This document shows, piece after piece, positions 13,901 through 24,046 of a stretch of 64,000 nt of DNA (position 1 is its first letter; each line of letters starts with the position of its first letter). The notes beneath the pieces are model-generated. The model was given only the letters and a program-made list of their open reading frames with translations, did not search any database and was not told the origin of the DNA. A program made the position numbers and the translations under genes. This DNA comes from Drosophila pseudoobscura (lineage: Eukaryota; Arthropoda; Insecta; Diptera; Drosophilidae), in contig NC_046681.1 of the NCBI RefSeq assembly GCF_009870125.1, forward strand, positions 14,335,001 to 14,399,000, written 5' to 3'.

Positions 13901-16900
13901 AGGGGAAGGAATCCGTCCGTATGGGGTGTGTGATATTTTGATCAACCAAATGTGTTAAAGTCATGGAACAAATCGAGGCTCGTTAATAGAAAACAATTAA
14001 GTTTTCCACATTCTTTTTTTGTGGGGCAAGAGTTGAACCAGGTGGCTGTGGGAGAAGGGGCAGAGATTGACATGAACTATGTGAGGCACGTTCCAGCTAA
14101 TATACGAAATGAAAAGTCAAGTTTTAAATCATTTATCTTGTTTTTTTCCATTTGCTGCCGCTGAAAAAAGTTAGAAAAAATGACAAAGGCACGAGCAGAA
14201 ATGATGCCGCTAAATGAAATTGGCAAAGGAGTCGCGCGACGCCTTGAAGCATGGTCTGAATGCGAAATGAACTATGTGACAGTGACACCCTGACGGGACA
14301 CGGAAACGGACACAGCACTGAATGTGGCATCCACACACACACATACCTTGCCACCACACTAACTGCTGCTGTCAACCCTTTCGGGGCCCTACCCTTCCCT
14401 TTCGTCATATTATTCAAATTGAAACCGTTTTTCCGTGTACTTTTCACATTTTTTTCACTCGAAACTGGAGCTGCCGCCCCATGATTAATTTACGCAATTG
14501 CGATTGGGTTCGGGGCTCTGAATTCTAGGTTTGGTTGACCCTATGTTTAAAACCCTTCTCGTTTTTGGGCACTTGACTTTGGCAATTGCTTCTTTGACAA
14601 ATTGTAGTCGTGTGTGAGAGGGGGCAAAGAAATGCTTCTAGAAATTAAAAATAGTAAAAAACGAGCCGGTACGTGAACTACTATAAGAATGGGAGCAAGA
14701 GGGGAGACACAAGACTTACACTGACAGAAACAAAAGCTTTGTTCCCTTTCCTTTTTGCCTATAATAATGCGCTGGTAGTTCTCCTCGCTGCATTCTTTCT
14801 GTTCTTTACTTGCTGTTTCCATGCTGTGTCAATTTTTTCCCCATTTCATTATTTAAGCCTCTTATCTTCTTCGATCTGTTACATTTTTAATGATGTCACC
14901 TGTTGTCACCTATTGCTGACACTTACATACATATGTGTTCGAGTAATGAGTGTATGTATGTACATATGTAGATCGAGAGCGCACCGACAATAGGCGCTCA
15001 CTGATTTTTGTTTGCTCTTCTTTCTATGCACGTGCTCTCTTGCAATCTCTTGAGTGGGAGTGCATGGAGAATTGAGTGTCTTGAGTCTTGGAGGGCAACT
15101 TTCGTGCTTAGCTTTTACATACACACACACAAGTACACATCGAAAGACTTCGTTAACGAAAGGGAAAAAAAACATGAGACACCTTACGGCACAAAGCGAG
15201 GGTGCTCCGCTAAGTAAACAATTATTAATCCACAAAATAATATGTTTATATACATACATGCGTATGTACAGTATGAATATTTAAAACATGAAACACTTTT
15301 CACACTTCGCTTGGACATATTGCCGCACTTTTCACTCGCACGATCTGACTTTGGTTTTGTTTACCTTTTTGCCTGGCCCGCCACTGCCACTTGATCACGC
15401 AGTGACGTACATACGTTGCTGCTTCTTCTCCCACTCTCTCCCTCTCTTACTGTAAAATGAGCTTTTTCTACACCGTGCACTTGGACCACGCTCACAATAT
15501 GATCTCTCGGTGCCAAGCGAAAATAGTGGCAAAAAAGAAATTGAAATTACAAAAATAAAAAATGAATTGAAGAAGGTAAGGAAAATACCTCTTTATGTAA
15601 AGAATCGATTGGAATACCCAAGAATTGCAGGGTTTTCCATTGTATTTTATGCGTGGTCCCCAATCAGTTCCTATCGTAAATTGTTTATTCGGATTCTCAC
15701 CTCAAAAAAACAGCAGAAGGGCTCATATAATAGAAAAAAGAGAGGAATGGAAACGGAATCAGACGGCAATTTATGATATGCCATAGAAAACACATTATTT
15801 TATTGATTTTTAAGGGGTATGAAACCCTCAGCGCCGAAAACATAGCTTCCTTACTGGTTAATCTGTTAATTGAAAAATCTAAAAATAAAAAAATGATTTT
15901 GCACATCTGAGTTCTCTGCCATTTGTCATGTGCATCGCACGTGTCGCAGTCAAAAGGAATAAATTCGCACGATTGATGGTTCACTTTTTTTTTTAAATTT
16001 CGCAAATTGCAAATCAATCAAATTTCGCGAATTGTCTGAAGAATATTTATAAAATAAAAAATGTAAATGTATCAAATGTATCAAATTACAATTCAATATC
16101 AAGTGCTTGCAAACATACATTTTTGATGGTGAATATGAGACAACTGAAATCGGATCAATTCAGATCAATCTTCATTGATTGATGCTTATGTGCCAAATAA
16201 TTTTATACAAACCAGAATCATTCCTATTTTCACAAGGGAATCATAAGTGTTTCTTTACTATTCGATTGAGCTTGTGAATCAGGACCAATAAAATTAAAAC
16301 CAGGACACACCCAAATCTTTATAATCTCGATCTAAAAATAGAATATGGGAAATTACTTTCCGCCCGGAAATTCAAAGAGTTTGGAGGGGGAGAAGGACGG
16401 GCCATAATATAGCAAGCGGACTTGACTTTTGCCCGACTCCCGGCTCGCCCTAGTCGGGAACAGAGAATGCATTAAAATGATAAATGAGTGCGATTATTTC
16501 CCTATTACCATCAAATTAATACAGCTCCTCTGTTTAGCGCCACTTGGCGGCGGCGCTTGGTGGCTCTGTTACCTGTGCCGCACCCTCTGAGGCGACGACC
16601 AAGCGATTTATTGGCTAAAAATGAATTACCAAGCACAAAAAAGGGGCCAAATCAAACACAATCAAGCGAATTGGGTTCAGCTCTAGTTCCAGTTCAGGTT
16701 ACAGTCATTCCTTCGGGGATGGCCTGTATTGTTGGTTAAAAATAATCAGACCGTTTCGTGTGCCCCCCAAGGACACCATCCAACCACACCACCGACAACT
16801 GGTTCCTGGGGGTAAACATCGTTTGTCAAGGACTGGACACTCCAGTTGCACTTCGCCTCCAGGTGGGGGTGTGGATCCTTTGACCAGGGACCCGCGTGTA

Positions 16901-19190
16901 TAGCGGCCGTGCGATAAAATAGCCGGTTACAAAATATTTGTTGACATTCCGCGGGTAAATTACCATAATTAGTTGATTCGAGACCGACCCCATGTTTGAT
17001 CTGCTGGGGTGTGTGTGTCTGTATGGTGTGTGGTGTGTCTCCCATGTCCCTTCTCCAGTAAGTCAGTCAGCCAGTCAACATAATGCCAAAACAGGGCCAC
17101 TGCCACTGCCACTGCCACTGCCCACAGCTAAAAGGATAATAATTAGAGCATATGTACGGATTGAGTGCAAATATTGACTAGAGCTCTCCTTCGTTGGCCT
17201 CCATTTGTCATCATTCCGTGTCGTTCTGGTGCGTAAACCCAAATTAATCAGTTTGGTATCAATATCCGTGCAAACATTGCTTCACATAAAACATATGTAT
17301 GCATATAGAGCATACAATATGTCGGAAATGGATACACTAAAAGGATTTGAGAGGGGTTGAACTATTGTGGTCAGAGGCTATGGAACATTGGAAACTAAAT
17401 ATCAGTGAGTGACCCCGACATTCTATTCAACCAATATTTAAGAACAGCTTGATTTCGTCTGGTGGTTCGTATTTGACCAACTGCTTCTTAAGCCTATTTT
17501 GGTGTCTTCTTACTCCTACTGCTGTATAGAGTCCTAGACACTGGTGAAGCACTACTAAATAATGAAGATCTAAGCATCGATCGAGGGCAGATATTCTGAC
17601 AAAAGTTTTGTTGAGGGACAAAAAAAGTCGATTTTATTAGACCGAAAACTGTCTTCCTTCGTTCTTAAATGGCGGAAACTAGAGTAACAGTTATTCAACA
17701 GATGGACAGATCTCTTAGACAGAAAAGTACACATATGTATATAAAGAAGAGTTATTCCATTTTCGTCGGAATGCTTCGCATAGTCATGGCCCTTACAGAT
17801 ACATTTATAGAAAGTATATAGAGAGTATATTTTGCACCAAACCAAAAATCACTATTTTAGAGCTCTTTAGGGCCCAAGGACCAGAGAAGTTTCCTTCGGT
17901 TTGACAATGACAAAGTCATTAGTTGAAACTCCGTTCTTCCTTCTGTTTCTGTTAGACAGCAATAAAAACCATGTTGACAGAGAACAGAGATGAACCAATG
18001 GACCGCAAATTAATCCCAATTCCCTCTGTTTCGAGCCGCAACCACAATTAATATGCGAAACCACCGCCCCACGCCCATATCATATCCGGAGAGAACGGAA
18101 TAGAGAGAGAGGCAAAGAGATTAGGACAGTCAAATGACTTTAAATTAAGCCGATGTGCGTCTGTCGATTTAATTAAAATCAAAACCAAATCTTTGCCGCT
18201 GCCCCGCCCCTTTGTCCAACCCAAATAGACAAATAATAAAACCATAAATAATGCAAAACAATAAATGAGCAAATATTCATAAATTATTAACGCCCCTGCT
18301 CGAGACGAGTCGAGTCGAGTCGAGACTACTGAAGGGGCGACTGCGACTCCTGACAAAAGACTGCACAAATACCCAAAATATTTTGCCAAAGCATTTAGAA
18401 GGACAATGAGGCACGAACGAGCCCCGCACAGCCCCGGAACCGAAGGCCAGATGACAAGAATGGTGGAAGAATAGCAAATCCCCGCAACAAATAATTGAGC
18501 CTCATAAAGGAAATATCATTCATTGATTTTCCTCTTCCGACCTCAACAGACTCTCGACCTCTCACTCGCTCTCACACTCTCTCCCTCTTTCGGCTTTGTT
18601 GGGTCGTCCTCTGGCAGCAGAAGCAGCAAGTGGATAAAGTCCTATTCCTTTGCCAAGGGTAAAATGGGGTGCCAAGCGCTTGTTGGAGGCAGGGGTGTGG
18701 ATGTGCCGCCAGGGGGAGGCTGTCAGCACAGAAACAATATGGACAGCTGACGAAACTACTATCACGCCCAGGCGCTGGCCACGCTTTATGGGGAAGATGT
18801 TCACATGAATTCGAAATCTATGCCCCGGCATGATTTGCAAAAAAGTGAACTGCGCCCAGACAGAGCATAGGGAGTAGGCTGGATTTTGTTGGACAGTGGA
18901 GACCACAAAAAGCACAAATGATAAATTATGAAGGGATTTCTGTTAATTTGATGACATTCGTAATGGGCCAAGACCAGATTATCCCAAGTGCTCAGCGCTG
19001 AGGTTAAGAAATTGTATTCGAAATATTGTTGCTGGTTTATTCCGTTCAAAAATATAGTGGAAAGTGGATATCCCAAGGAAGATAAGGAAGAAGTACAAGG
19101 GAATCATTTTGACAAAATAAGGAAATTCCCTGGGACAACATATCACAGCAGCAAAAAATTGACTTTATTTAGGTGTTAGAGTGTTGAATA
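1981..19190. other. gene-poor intergenic interval, about 17 kb
   Basis: No open frame here shows a recognisable domain, a signal peptide or a convincing splice structure. Visible simple repeats include a CCTGGT-type tract (2,569-2,585), a GA tract (3,922-3,940), a TCTGGG/TCTGTG tract (6,666-6,710), a GT tract (10,588-10,615), a CCACTG tandem (17,098-17,122) and a GAGTC tandem (18,303-18,325). The palindrome-like octamer TACGAGTA/TACTCGTA recurs (2,728; 4,852; 7,422; 8,839; 12,836). One possible minus-strand first exon near 15,188-15,350 is discussed under findings. The interval may hold enhancers of the flanking genes, but I cannot show this from sequence. Confidence 0.6.
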
Positions 19191-19199
19191 ACAATTTTT

Positions 19200-21330
19200 A
19201 AATCGAGCGCCAAAGTGATATAAAATTGAGCTATCCACACATTACATTTTTTAGTATCACAGCAACTAGCTTTTGCAAGGGCCCTCTTAAATACGTAGAG
19301 TTTTTGAGTTTTTCAATATCTCAAAGTGTACTTCCCTGCATGTCTTATTCTACTGTGTTGTCACTCATTCACTTTCAAAATTGGACTTTGGCGCGCAGCT
19401 CTAGCGACTATCCGATATTATGGTAGCTCTATAAACATTTACGTTTTATTACGTGCACTCTTACGTTTTAACATTAATACCACGTAAAGAATACTTTTTT
19501 GTTGACCCTTTTTTTAAACCTTGTTTTAGACTTAGTACAATAAAAGGGCTCGTTAAAATTAGCCAGTCAATTAGAGAATTGATTCATTAATCGTATAAAA
19601 TTATGTGGGCATAGAAAGAGGCCCGGTTGACAACATTTAAATCCTTGTCGCTCACATTCAAAAAAGTCAGATTTGGCGCGCACCACTCGGTATATTTTTC
19701 AAGTGAGACCGTATATACTGTAGAAACTGGTTTTCGCCGCGCTCCCATGAGGTGTTTTTTAGTGCTAAATGGTATTTTTGTCATCTATTAATTTAATTTT
19801 CAATGTTATATAAAAGTCCAATAAATGCAAGTATTTCGAATAGGCCAATCATGTATAGAATTGATTGATCAATCGTACAAAATTGAGTGGGCATGTCTAG
19901 ATGTTCTATTTAGCTGGTAATAGTCGACGGAACAAAGAATATGAGGAATTGGTCGTTTTTTTGAATCGAATTTGAATTCGCCGCAGTTCGCTTTAGCAAC
20001 AATGAGTCTCATTCCATACACAAACATGTTGCTAACATACCCTGGGGGAAATGGATGTTATAGAATTGAGGAAAAAGGGTGTACAAAGGCCTATACAAGC
20101 GTTATGTCTTCAAATTCCAGCGACATTGCAACTGTTTTTTTGTTGAACTATTTTGCTTAAACCTTGTTTAGTCAAAATACAATAAAAGAAAGTTCTAAAA
20201 ACCGGCCAGTTAAGTAGAAAATTGATTAATTAATCGTATAAAATTATGTGGGCATAGATAAAGGCCCGGTTGACAACATTTAAATCCTTGTCGCTCACAT
20301 TCAAAAAAGTTCGATTTGGCGCGCATCACTCGGTATATTTTTCAAATGAGACCGTATATACTGTAGAAACTGGTTTTCGCCGCGCTCCGATGTGGTGTTT
20401 TTTAGTGCTAAATGGTATTTTTGTCATCTATTAATTTAATTTTCAATGTTATATAGAAATCCAATAAATGCAAGTATTTCGAACAGACCAATCATGTATA
20501 GAATTGATTCATCAATCGTACAAAATTGAGTGGGCATGGCTAAATGTTCCAAATAGATAGTATTATTCAACGGAACAAAGAATATGAGGAATTGGTCGTT
20601 TTTTTGAATCGAATTTGAATTCGCCGCATTTCGCCGCAGTTCGCCGCAATTTCGCTTTAGCAACAATGAGTCTCGTTCCATACACAATGTTGCACATTCC
20701 ATACACACTGTTGCGGCAACATTTACTTGAAAACCGTATTTTAGTCAAAATAAAATACATTAAGGTAATTAAAAGAAGCAATCTTGTAGAAAATGAATTT
20801 ATCTATGGGATGAAGCTAAGTGGGTATCTATAGCTTGAAATATAGGCAAAACCCGATTCGCCGCAGTTTAGCTTTTGCAACAATGAGTCTCATTCCATAC
20901 ACAAACATGTTGCTAATTCCATGCACACATACCCTGGGGAAAATGGATGCTATAGAATTGTGAATACGTTTGTCTTCCAAGGCTCAGTAGGTATCAGCAT
21001 CGAGATAAATATATACAAGATACTATTAATGTACATGAATATGTCGAAAGAATATCAATTTGAGAAAAGGTCTTTATAAATCACGTTTGATCTTCATATA
21101 AAATTAACGAAATAGGGTATACAAAGGCCTATACACGCATCATGTCTTCAAAACTAGCAACATTGCGACTTTTTTTTTGGTTTAACTTGTTTGTTTAAAC
21201 CCTGTTTTTGTCAAAATACAATAAAAGCAAGTACTAAAAACCAGCTAATCTTAAAGAAAATTGATTCATTAATCGTATAAAATTATGTGGGCATGGCTGA
21301 ATATTCTATATAGCTGGTAATATTCGACGG
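19200..21330 (+). repeat. array of diverged promoter-like repeat units upstream of Rca1
   Basis: A core resembling ATTGATTCATTAATCG, then TATAAAATTATGTGGGCATG, recurs at 19578-19612, 19860-19894, 20221-20254, 20503-20538, about 20790-20826 (degenerate) and 21260-21294. A larger unit of about 640 bp is clearly repeated (from about 19,530 and from about 20,165). It includes a segment with TTTGGCGCGCA, then CGGTATATTTTTCAA, then GAGACCGTATATACTG. Other shared pieces are AATAAAAGCAAGTA, GCAACAATGAGTCTC and CCTATACA. No coding potential or terminal inverted repeats were seen. The same family reappears at 23,435-23,960. It is either a local serial duplication or an unclassified dispersed element; a genome search would decide. 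Confidence 0.85.
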
Positions 21331-21371
21331 AATATCAAAAACGAGGAATATGTATAACAGAACTTGACTTC

Positions 21372-21458
21372 GTCAGTATATTTACGGTATATTTTTTAAA
21401 TGCATCGGTATGTTTCGGTATATTTCTGAGGGTCGGACGGTATCCCCCGGTCACACTA
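21372..21458 (+). promoter_or_regulatory. Rca1 core promoter: motif 6 plus motif 1
   Basis: Exact matches to Ohler motif 6 (KTYRGTATWTTT) occur at 21372-21383 (GTCAGTATATTT) and 21414-21425 (TTCGGTATATTT), with a one-mismatch copy between them. An exact motif 1 (YGGTCACACTR), bound by M1BP in Drosophila, lies at 21448-21458 (CGGTCACACTA). This motif 6/motif 1 pairing is typical of TATA-less housekeeping promoters. The start site should lie just downstream, about 50-80 bp before the Rca1 ATG. No TATA box is seen. Confidence 0.85.
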
Positions 21459-21490
21459 TAGCATCAAAACAAAAAAAAAAAAAGTGACAA

Positions 21491-21505
21491 ATGCCTAAAA
21501 CGTAA
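21491..21505 (+). other. upstream ORF in the Rca1 leader
   Basis: A four-codon upstream frame (ATG CCT AAA ACG TAA) sits 25 bp before the Rca1 start codon, downstream of the predicted start site. Its ATG context (ACAA) is at least as good as that of the main ATG (AAAT). It could damp translation, but use is not shown. Confidence 0.4.
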
Positions 21506-21530
21506 GAATTTACACCATATTTGAGGAAAT

Positions 21531-22781
21531 ATGAGTGCCTACAATCGGAAGATGTTGAAAAAGAAGGACCCCAACTTGGGGGCATCGTCCGATGCCGAGA
21601 TGGACGAGTCCGGCTACATGTCCTTTCGAGTGCAGCACAACTCAACCGCGGAGGCGCCATTTTTGTTGGAGCGCGAGTGCGAAAGCGAGAATAGTCGCAA
21701 CAACAATGCAACAAATTCAACTCTCCACAGAGGCTTTGCCTCGTCGCTGTACCAAACGCCCAGCAGCCATCCGAGAGATCAACTGTGGACCAAGAACTAC
21801 CCGCTGACGGTCCCCGCCAGCAACAGCTTCAATAGCTTCGACGAGCCCTATGGGACGCCGAACCTGCAGGAAGTTCAGAGCATTCCAAAGCGCCGTAAGA
21901 AGCACTTTCTGGCCCCTCACAGCAGCCCAAAGAAGTCAAAGAAGCTACTGTTTCCACAACCGAACGAGCCACTGAACAGGAGACGCTACTTCGATGGTTT
22001 GGAACATTGCGACATCTTCAGTATGCTGAGCCAAACCCAGCCGGCCCTGGAGTGCATACTGAGCCATGTGAATGCCCAAACGCTGGACGTAATGACCAAA
22101 GTATCGAAAAGCTGGGAGCAGACTGTCTACAAAAGCCAGCGGTCCGTGGAGCGTCTGCACAATCATCGCCTCAAGATGAGCCTCACCAAAGAGAATCCGT
22201 ATCTGCCCAAGAGGAGACACAATGTGTTCAAAACCAACTCAACAGTGCCATTACAAACTTCGAATAGTATCAACAACGCCAACAACACCTCATCTCTCTT
22301 CGATACAGCCCACAACAGTCTTCAACTGATGGAGGCAGACGCCGGCCGGGTATTGAAGGAGCAAACCCAACGAATCAAGTGTCCCCGCTGCGGCAAGAGC
22401 AGCCGTGTCTTCGTCAGCGAGGCTTCGCGGGACCGAAGCGATGGAAGCCTGCTGCTGTCGCAAACACTGCCACCGATTAAAAATTCATTTGCCATCAGCG
22501 CGAGGCCACCCATGTCACGCTTCCTGTCGCTGGATCTCGACGAGATCAAGGTCTCGCAGCCGACCTACAATTTTGCCGAATGTACCAGTGTCATCTGCAA
22601 GTTCCGCTTCTGCATCAACTGCCTGTGCAAGTCTCATCCGGGCGAGCGATGCCTGGTCACCGAGCTGGGAACACCCTCGAAGTTAATGATGCCCAGCGAA
22701 AGGCTGACGCCACCGCAGCGCAACCAGAGGCAAGACTACAAGCTCAAGAAGAAAAACTCACTGAAGCGCTTGTGCTTTTAA
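21531..22781 (+). CDS. Rca1: Rca1, EMI1-like F-box/zinc-binding inhibitor of APC/C
   Basis: A single exon encodes 416 aa, close to the length of fly Rca1. In Drosophila, Rca1 blocks APC/C-Fzr (Cdh1) in G2 so cyclin A is not destroyed early. It also acts as an F-box subunit of an SCF ligase. What is seen: a Ser/Asn-rich N-terminus with DESGYMS at residues 25-31, a basic patch (SIPKRRKKH about 117-125, then KKSKK) that looks like a nuclear signal, and an F-box-like helix region about 155-205 (from DIFSMLSQTQPALECILSHV). The zinc-binding region has C284-x2-C287, then C351, C356, C361, C364, H369 and C374. The protein ends KRLCF, resembling the RL tail of EMI1. The start is the first in-frame ATG after a motif 6/motif 1 promoter. 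Identification rests on this architecture and on HEATR1 being next door, as in fly 2L. Confidence 0.9.
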   Translation: MSAYNRKMLKKKDPNLGASSDAEMDESGYMSFRVQHNSTAEAPFLLERECESENSRNNNATNSTLHRGFASSLYQTPSSHPRDQLWTKNYPLTVPASNSFNSFDEPYGTPNLQEVQSIPKRRKKHFLAPHSSPKKSKKLLFPQPNEPLNRRRYFDGLEHCDIFSMLSQTQPALECILSHVNAQTLDVMTKVSKSWEQTVYKSQRSVERLHNHRLKMSLTKENPYLPKRRHNVFKTNSTVPLQTSNSINNANNTSSLFDTAHNSLQLMEADAGRVLKEQTQRIKCPRCGKSSRVFVSEASRDRSDGSLLLSQTLPPIKNSFAISARPPMSRFLSLDLDEIKVSQPTYNFAECTSVICKFRFCINCLCKSHPGERCLVTELGTPSKLMMPSERLTPPQRNQRQDYKLKKKNSLKRLCF

Positions 22782-22784
22782 TTC

Positions 22785-23434
22785 CATAGTTTTAATTAAT
22801 TGTAGTTTGTAGTATCTTGAAAACGTTTGCCTAAGTTCTTTTTACGTTTTTACGTTTAGTATTCGAGTGAGTTCGTATTATGTTTACTTTACTTTGCGTT
22901 TAGTTCAGTTTTTACCTGTTTGTCAACCATCACCCATGCATAACGAAATTCCCATTAAGACTTACATTTTTAAACTGTTCTCGCTTCAAGACTCCTGAAC
23001 AATCTGTACCTCTGTGAGATTAAGCACACACACAAAAGTATTTTTTACATTTTCAAAATATAAGAACAATACAAAAATGATTCAGGTTGTGTTGTGTCTT
23101 CTGGGAAGGCTATACTAAGTATATTCCATTTGTTTTTCTATATCAAATGGAAGCAGTGGCCACAGGTTTCGCGCCTATTGGAAGAACACGAAAATCGTTA
23201 AATTTACCCTATCTAGGTCAGACACCTTGCAACTTCTTGGAGATGGCACCTGCTGATCGAATATATCTGTTGTTACGAGACAAATATATGTATCTGTATG
23301 AATGAACTCACCTTGTTGTGGTAATCCATCCAGGTAGAAATGCGATTAAAATCAAAAAATACAAATACAATATGTCTAAAACATAACAATCTGAGATAAT
23401 TTCTTAACTAATTACGTTTTAATACAGTTTTATA
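22785..23434. other. Rca1 3' UTR and spacer
   Basis: The spacer after the Rca1 stop is T-rich, and no canonical AATAAA was found within the first 300 bp. A short stretch at about 23,070-23,370 reads as a possible minus-strand exon with an AAG|GTGAGT donor (see findings) but is not called as a gene. Confidence 0.45.
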
Positions 23435-23885
23435 TTAACCAAATAGGGTATACCTATGCCCAAACTCCGCTTGACGTGACATTCAATACTCACTTACGTT
23501 ACCATTGTTTTTTGTTGATCTTTTTTGCTTAAACCTTGTTTTATACACTATAGAATAAAAGAGAGTACTTAAAAGTAGTCAATCAGGTAGACAATTTATT
23601 CATCAATGGGATAAAACTATGTGGGCATTGCTGAGAGATTTAGTTAGTCAGCATTATTCAATGGAATATCAAAATTGAGCAATTGCCTTTTTCGTTTCCT
23701 TTTTTTGCTAAAACCTTTTTTTACGCAAAATGCAATAAAAGCAAGTATTAAGAATACACCAGTTAAATAGAAAATTGATTCATCAATCGTATAAAATTAT
23801 GTGGGCATGGCTAAATGTGCTATATAGCTGAGAATATTCGACGGAAGATCAAAAGCGAGGAATATGTAAAATATAACTTTAATTC
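23435..23885 (+). repeat. further copies of the promoter-like repeat, upstream of HEATR1
   Basis: Two cores (23594-23629, degenerate, and 23774-23809, close to consensus) each follow GCTAAAACC/GCTTAAACC-type and AATAAAAG segments, as in the array before Rca1. The second copy aligns with 21210-21360 almost base for base across the core, GGGCATGGCT, CTATATAGCTG and ATATTCGACGGAA segments. Position and orientation relative to the gene are the same as at Rca1. Confidence 0.85.
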
Positions 23886-23957
23886 GTTAGTATATTTACG
23901 GTATATTTTTAAAATGAGACGGTATGTTTTGGTATATTCCTGAGATCGGTCATACTG
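23886..23957 (+). promoter_or_regulatory. HEATR1 core promoter: motif 6 plus degenerate motif 1
   Basis: An exact motif 6 (GTTAGTATATTT, 23886-23897) is followed by two GGTATA/GGTATG blocks and by CGGTCATACTG (23947-23957), which differs from motif 1 at one position. The ATG at 24,047 lies 90 bp downstream. Order and spacing match the Rca1 promoter, to which it is clearly homologous. No TATA box is seen. Confidence 0.75.
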
Positions 23958-24046
23958 ATCAAAACACGTGTGGCATGCGGGTGCTTCCGCGATAATTTAT
24001 ATTTTTATTTTTTGGTTTTATGCTGTGCGAGGAAAAGTGATTAAAA

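Noticed and set aside
19972..20160. Open frame inside the repeat array
   Set aside because: It is not preserved in the sister copy, which carries indels in the same stretch, so the repeats do not appear to encode a protein.
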